Source: Chitinispirillales bacterium
Lineage (GTDB): Bacteria > Fibrobacterota > Chitinivibrionia > Chitinivibrionales > Chitinivibrionaceae
DNA length: 7,752 nt
Reading direction: 5' to 3'
Assembly (NCBI GenBank): GCA_031254455.1
Contig: JAIRUI010000089.1
Span: 1-7,752 of the forward strand
This document shows, one piece after another, positions 5,866 to 7,752 of this stretch. The notes under the pieces were generated by a model, which was not told where the DNA came from, did not search any database, and saw nothing but the letters and a program-made list of their open reading frames with translations. Position numbers and translations under genes: made by a program. The first letter of the stretch is position 1; the number at the start of each line of letters is the position of its first letter.

Positions 5866-6930
5866 TCAATTCTTTTCTCTAATGTGCAGTTGATTCCATT
5901 GACGAAAAGACAAATGCGTTCTTTTGGCCTTTTCCTCATAATCAGCAGGTTCGTCATACATTAAATTATATCCGGATGTTTTATCGCTGTCGTCTTCAAA
6001 CAGTGACATTCCGAGTAAAATTGCCACTGCACAAGCAAAGTTTCTTTTGTAAAGATCATTATTTGGGTCTACTTTTGCATATGCCGCTCTTGCGCTCGAA
6101 AACCTTTTATATTCTTTGTCATCTTCGTCATAAATAATAAATTCCGAATTTATTTCATCAGACAAAATAATCTTACAATCATAATTTATTGTGTCTGTTG
6201 TCAATTTCAATCTGCAAATCGCTTGATTAAAAATACTGTCGTTAGCCCATTTTACAATTCTCGCATTACTGACTGTATCTCCACCTTCAATTCTTACTTT
6301 TATATTTCTCCAAGGGTATGCCACTATATAAGCGGTATTTTCTTTTACAAGTATTTTTTCATCATTCTCTATATTGTCAATCAAGTCGTTAATATCTCTT
6401 GTTTCGCCATTATACTCAAAATCCGAACCAATAACAATTAAATTTTCCTGTTTGTATTTTCCGAATTCCCCTGATACCTTGATCAAATATTTATTCTTTT
6501 TATTTTTAATATTTGTCGGGACATTTATAAAATTATTGTCGCACAAGGAAAATTTTACATTCTTTGAGCTCTCTTTATCATACGCGCAAACAACATAATT
6601 ACGATAATGCAAGTCTGCATTTTCCTCTTCTACCTCAAAATTAAAGTAAGTTTCAACATCTCGCTCATCAGCCGGAATGGAAAATATGGCGTAAGTAAGA
6701 ATCTTCCCATTAGCATTGAAAGAAATTTCTCCGTATCCGTATTTTGTATAACAAGTATCCTCTTCAACAATTTTTGCATTTTCCAACATTATGTTCTTAA
6801 AACTCGAACTGCCGTTTACTCCCATACGAATTTCAAGTTCACTCTCCTTCTCGTATTTTTCCGGAGTCGGATCTTTTCTACAACTAACCAAAAACAAAAC
6901 CAAAAAAAATAACAAAAACATATTTTTCAT
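5866..6930 (-). CDS. Lipoprotein, 354 aa, unknown family
   Basis: The N-terminus MKNMFLLFFLVLFLVSCRKD is a lipoprotein signal with lipobox L-V-S-C and lipid-bearing C17. A charged linker follows (PTPEKYEKESELE). Residues about 32-275 are beta-rich and look like one or more Ig-like or beta-sandwich domains (for example YGYGEISFNANGKILTYAIF, KYLIKVSGEFG, ENLIVIGSDFEY, KVRIEGG). Near residues 262-305 the segment EFII ... AYAKVDPNNDLYKRNFA resembles EFIV ... AVKVDSKNDLYKLLYG in the neighbouring beta-helix protein. The last 50 residues are charged (EDDSDKTSGY ... RQWNQLHIREKN). GAGG lies eight nucleotides before the ATG at 6930, and the gap to the upstream gene is 12 nt, so it belongs to the same operon. 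It is probably anchored in the outer membrane. The function is unknown, and the context suggests a partner of the beta-helix protein. Confidence 0.8.
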   Translation of the reverse strand: MKNMFLLFFLVLFLVSCRKDPTPEKYEKESELEIRMGVNGSSSFKNIMLENAKIVEEDTCYTKYGYGEISFNANGKILTYAIFSIPADERDVETYFNFEVEEENADLHYRNYVVCAYDKESSKNVKFSLCDNNFINVPTNIKNKKNKYLIKVSGEFGKYKQENLIVIGSDFEYNGETRDINDLIDNIENDEKILVKENTAYIVAYPWRNIKVRIEGGDTVSNARIVKWANDSIFNQAICRLKLTTDTINYDCKIILSDEINSEFIIYDEDDKEYKRFSSARAAYAKVDPNNDLYKRNFACAVAILLGMSLFEDDSDKTSGYNLMYDEPADYEEKAKRTHLSFRQWNQLHIREKN

Positions 6931-6942
6931 TTTGCTTTCCTC

Positions 6943-7752
6943 TTATTTAAACTGTTGAGTGTATATTTGAGCTTTTAATTTGACTTCGCCGATAACAACC
7001 GGTAAAATATGATAACGATTATTGTCTTCAAGTGCTTTTATTTTGTTCGTATCGGTTTCTGCAACAAGAAAAATCGGTTTCCCAATGAATTTACCGTTTA
7101 CAAATTTTCGAGTTGTATAAATATAATTAGAGTTATTATCGTCTACACCTTGGCGATAAAATCTGACCACTAACCTTTGTCCTGAAACAATCTGATTATC
7201 TTTCTGAAAAAAGATATATACATCTCCACTGTCAATGCCGTCAGAGTTACTGTTTTTGGGATGATAAAACCGCAATGTTAAGGCACTTCTGCCGTATAAC
7301 AATTTATATAAATCGTTTTTTGAGTCTACTTTTACGGCAATCTCTCCTATTCCGTTACCGACAATAAATTCGCCATCCAAATTTAATATTCCAAACCCGA
7401 CTTGCGGTATATTAGGCGGAACAGAAATTTCATATGCTCCCATATCAACTTCTTTCCCGAGCGGACGCGATGTTTTAGCAATATCTGTTTCTATTTTCAT
7501 ATCTGTACCTCTATCAATACAAGGACTACCTTTTTTTAACATCAACCCGTCATTTTCTGTTCCGAAGCAATCTACATTTCCTTTCGGTTTATCGACATCT
7601 ACAAACAACGGATCGTCATCAATATTCCCCTCACCTGCAAATCCGTTTCTTACACAAGAATATTCAACGTCAAACCCATCACCCTCAAACTCTCTCTTCT
7701 CATCCCAAAGAATCGTATTAACAACCTTCACCCTCGAATTCTTAGACACAAC
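6943..7752 (-). CDS. C-terminal part of a beta-helix (choice-of-anchor Q domain) surface protein, cut by the window edge
   Basis: This frame is open to the window edge. A GTG at 7749 could be taken as a start, but the sequence right after it is already mid-domain (NTILWDE ... EYSCVRNGF ... GNIDDDPLFVD ... LKKGSPCIDRGTD ... RPLGKEVDMGAYE). That string is the terminal part of a parallel beta-helix of the choice-of-anchor Q / polymorphic outer-membrane-protein style: NTILW, DPLFVD, GSPCID, DMGAYE. So the gene is 5'-truncated by the window and I annotate only the visible 270 codons. Proteins of this style are large extracellular adhesins or glycan-acting proteins. After the DMGAYE end of the helix comes an extension of about 160 residues that is not helix-like and has no recognisable type IX sorting domain. 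It holds KVDSKNDLYK and the C-terminal module shared with the two lipoproteins downstream. It is the first visible gene of the envelope operon. Confidence 0.85.
   Translation of the reverse strand, partial: VVSKNSRVKVVNTILWDEKREFEGDGFDVEYSCVRNGFAGEGNIDDDPLFVDVDKPKGNVDCFGTENDGLMLKKGSPCIDRGTDMKIETDIAKTSRPLGKEVDMGAYEISVPPNIPQVGFGILNLDGEFIVGNGIGEIAVKVDSKNDLYKLLYGRSALTLRFYHPKNSNSDGIDSGDVYIFFQKDNQIVSGQRLVVRFYRQGVDDNNSNYIYTTRKFVNGKFIGKPIFLVAETDTNKIKALEDNNRYHILPVVIGEVKLKAQIYTQQFK

Noticed and set aside
6943..7420. Type IX secretion C-terminal sorting domain on the beta-helix protein
   Set aside because: The end of the protein lacks the glycine/lysine-rich beta-strand pattern of that domain and instead resembles the neighbouring lipoprotein.
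7747..7749. GTG at 7749 as the true start of the beta-helix gene
   Set aside because: The sequence begins inside a beta-helix repeat, there is no signal peptide and the frame stays open to the window edge.
1..7752. tRNA, rRNA, riboswitch or CRISPR array
   Set aside because: No cloverleaf-like segment, conserved rRNA stretch or regularly spaced direct repeat was seen in any intergenic region.

Overview
The window is AT-rich bacterial DNA (roughly two-thirds A+T by eye) with two parts of different character. The minus-strand genes have strong AGGAGG-type Shine-Dalgarno sites (GAGG/AAGGA), N-terminal lipoprotein signals and an extracellular right-handed beta-helix protein of the choice-of-anchor Q type. 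This suggests a diderm of the Fibrobacterota/FCB or Spirochaetota kind. The strong ribosome sites argue mildly against Bacteroidota. The taxonomic call is an inference from protein style, not from a marker gene.

Region 1 (1-1115, plus strand) is sparse accessory DNA. It holds an unrecognised 133-residue ORF with a TTG start (111-512), a 53-residue cysteine-rich (CxxC)2 mini-protein (644-805), and a second, damaged copy of that mini-protein (914-1069). The two copies lie in tandem, each behind a similar upstream segment with a TATAAT box. The C-terminal half of the second copy is about 24/28 identical to the first, with several synonymous changes. Its N-terminal half is unrelated or scrambled, carries an in-frame TGA and contains two small GC-rich hairpins. 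The break in homology falls exactly after TTCAA, which looks like an IS200/IS605-type end.

Region 2 (1116-1824, minus strand) holds apt, adenine phosphoribosyltransferase of purine salvage. Its real start is the internal ATG at 1637, not the upstream TTG. A well-placed ribosome site precedes an 8-codon mini-ORF (1724-1750) upstream of apt, and that mini-ORF is itself a perfect A/T inverted repeat.

Region 3 (1825-7752, minus strand) is a tight five-gene run with gaps of 11-16 nt, all encoding envelope or exported proteins. In transcription order these are: the C-terminal part of a beta-helix protein (cut by the window edge), a 354-aa lipoprotein, a 205-aa lipoprotein, an 827-aa secreted multidomain protein (chitin-binding-like module, helical region with an HxxxD...H motif, PKD/Ig-like domains), and a 299-aa predicted outer-membrane beta-barrel protein. 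The non-helix C-terminal extension of the beta-helix protein resembles the C-terminus of the 205-aa lipoprotein and also shares a KVDxxNDLYK motif with the 354-aa lipoprotein. Three consecutive genes therefore seem to share modules. This points to one cell-surface or secretion/adhesion system that I do not recognise, and it is the most interesting part of the window.
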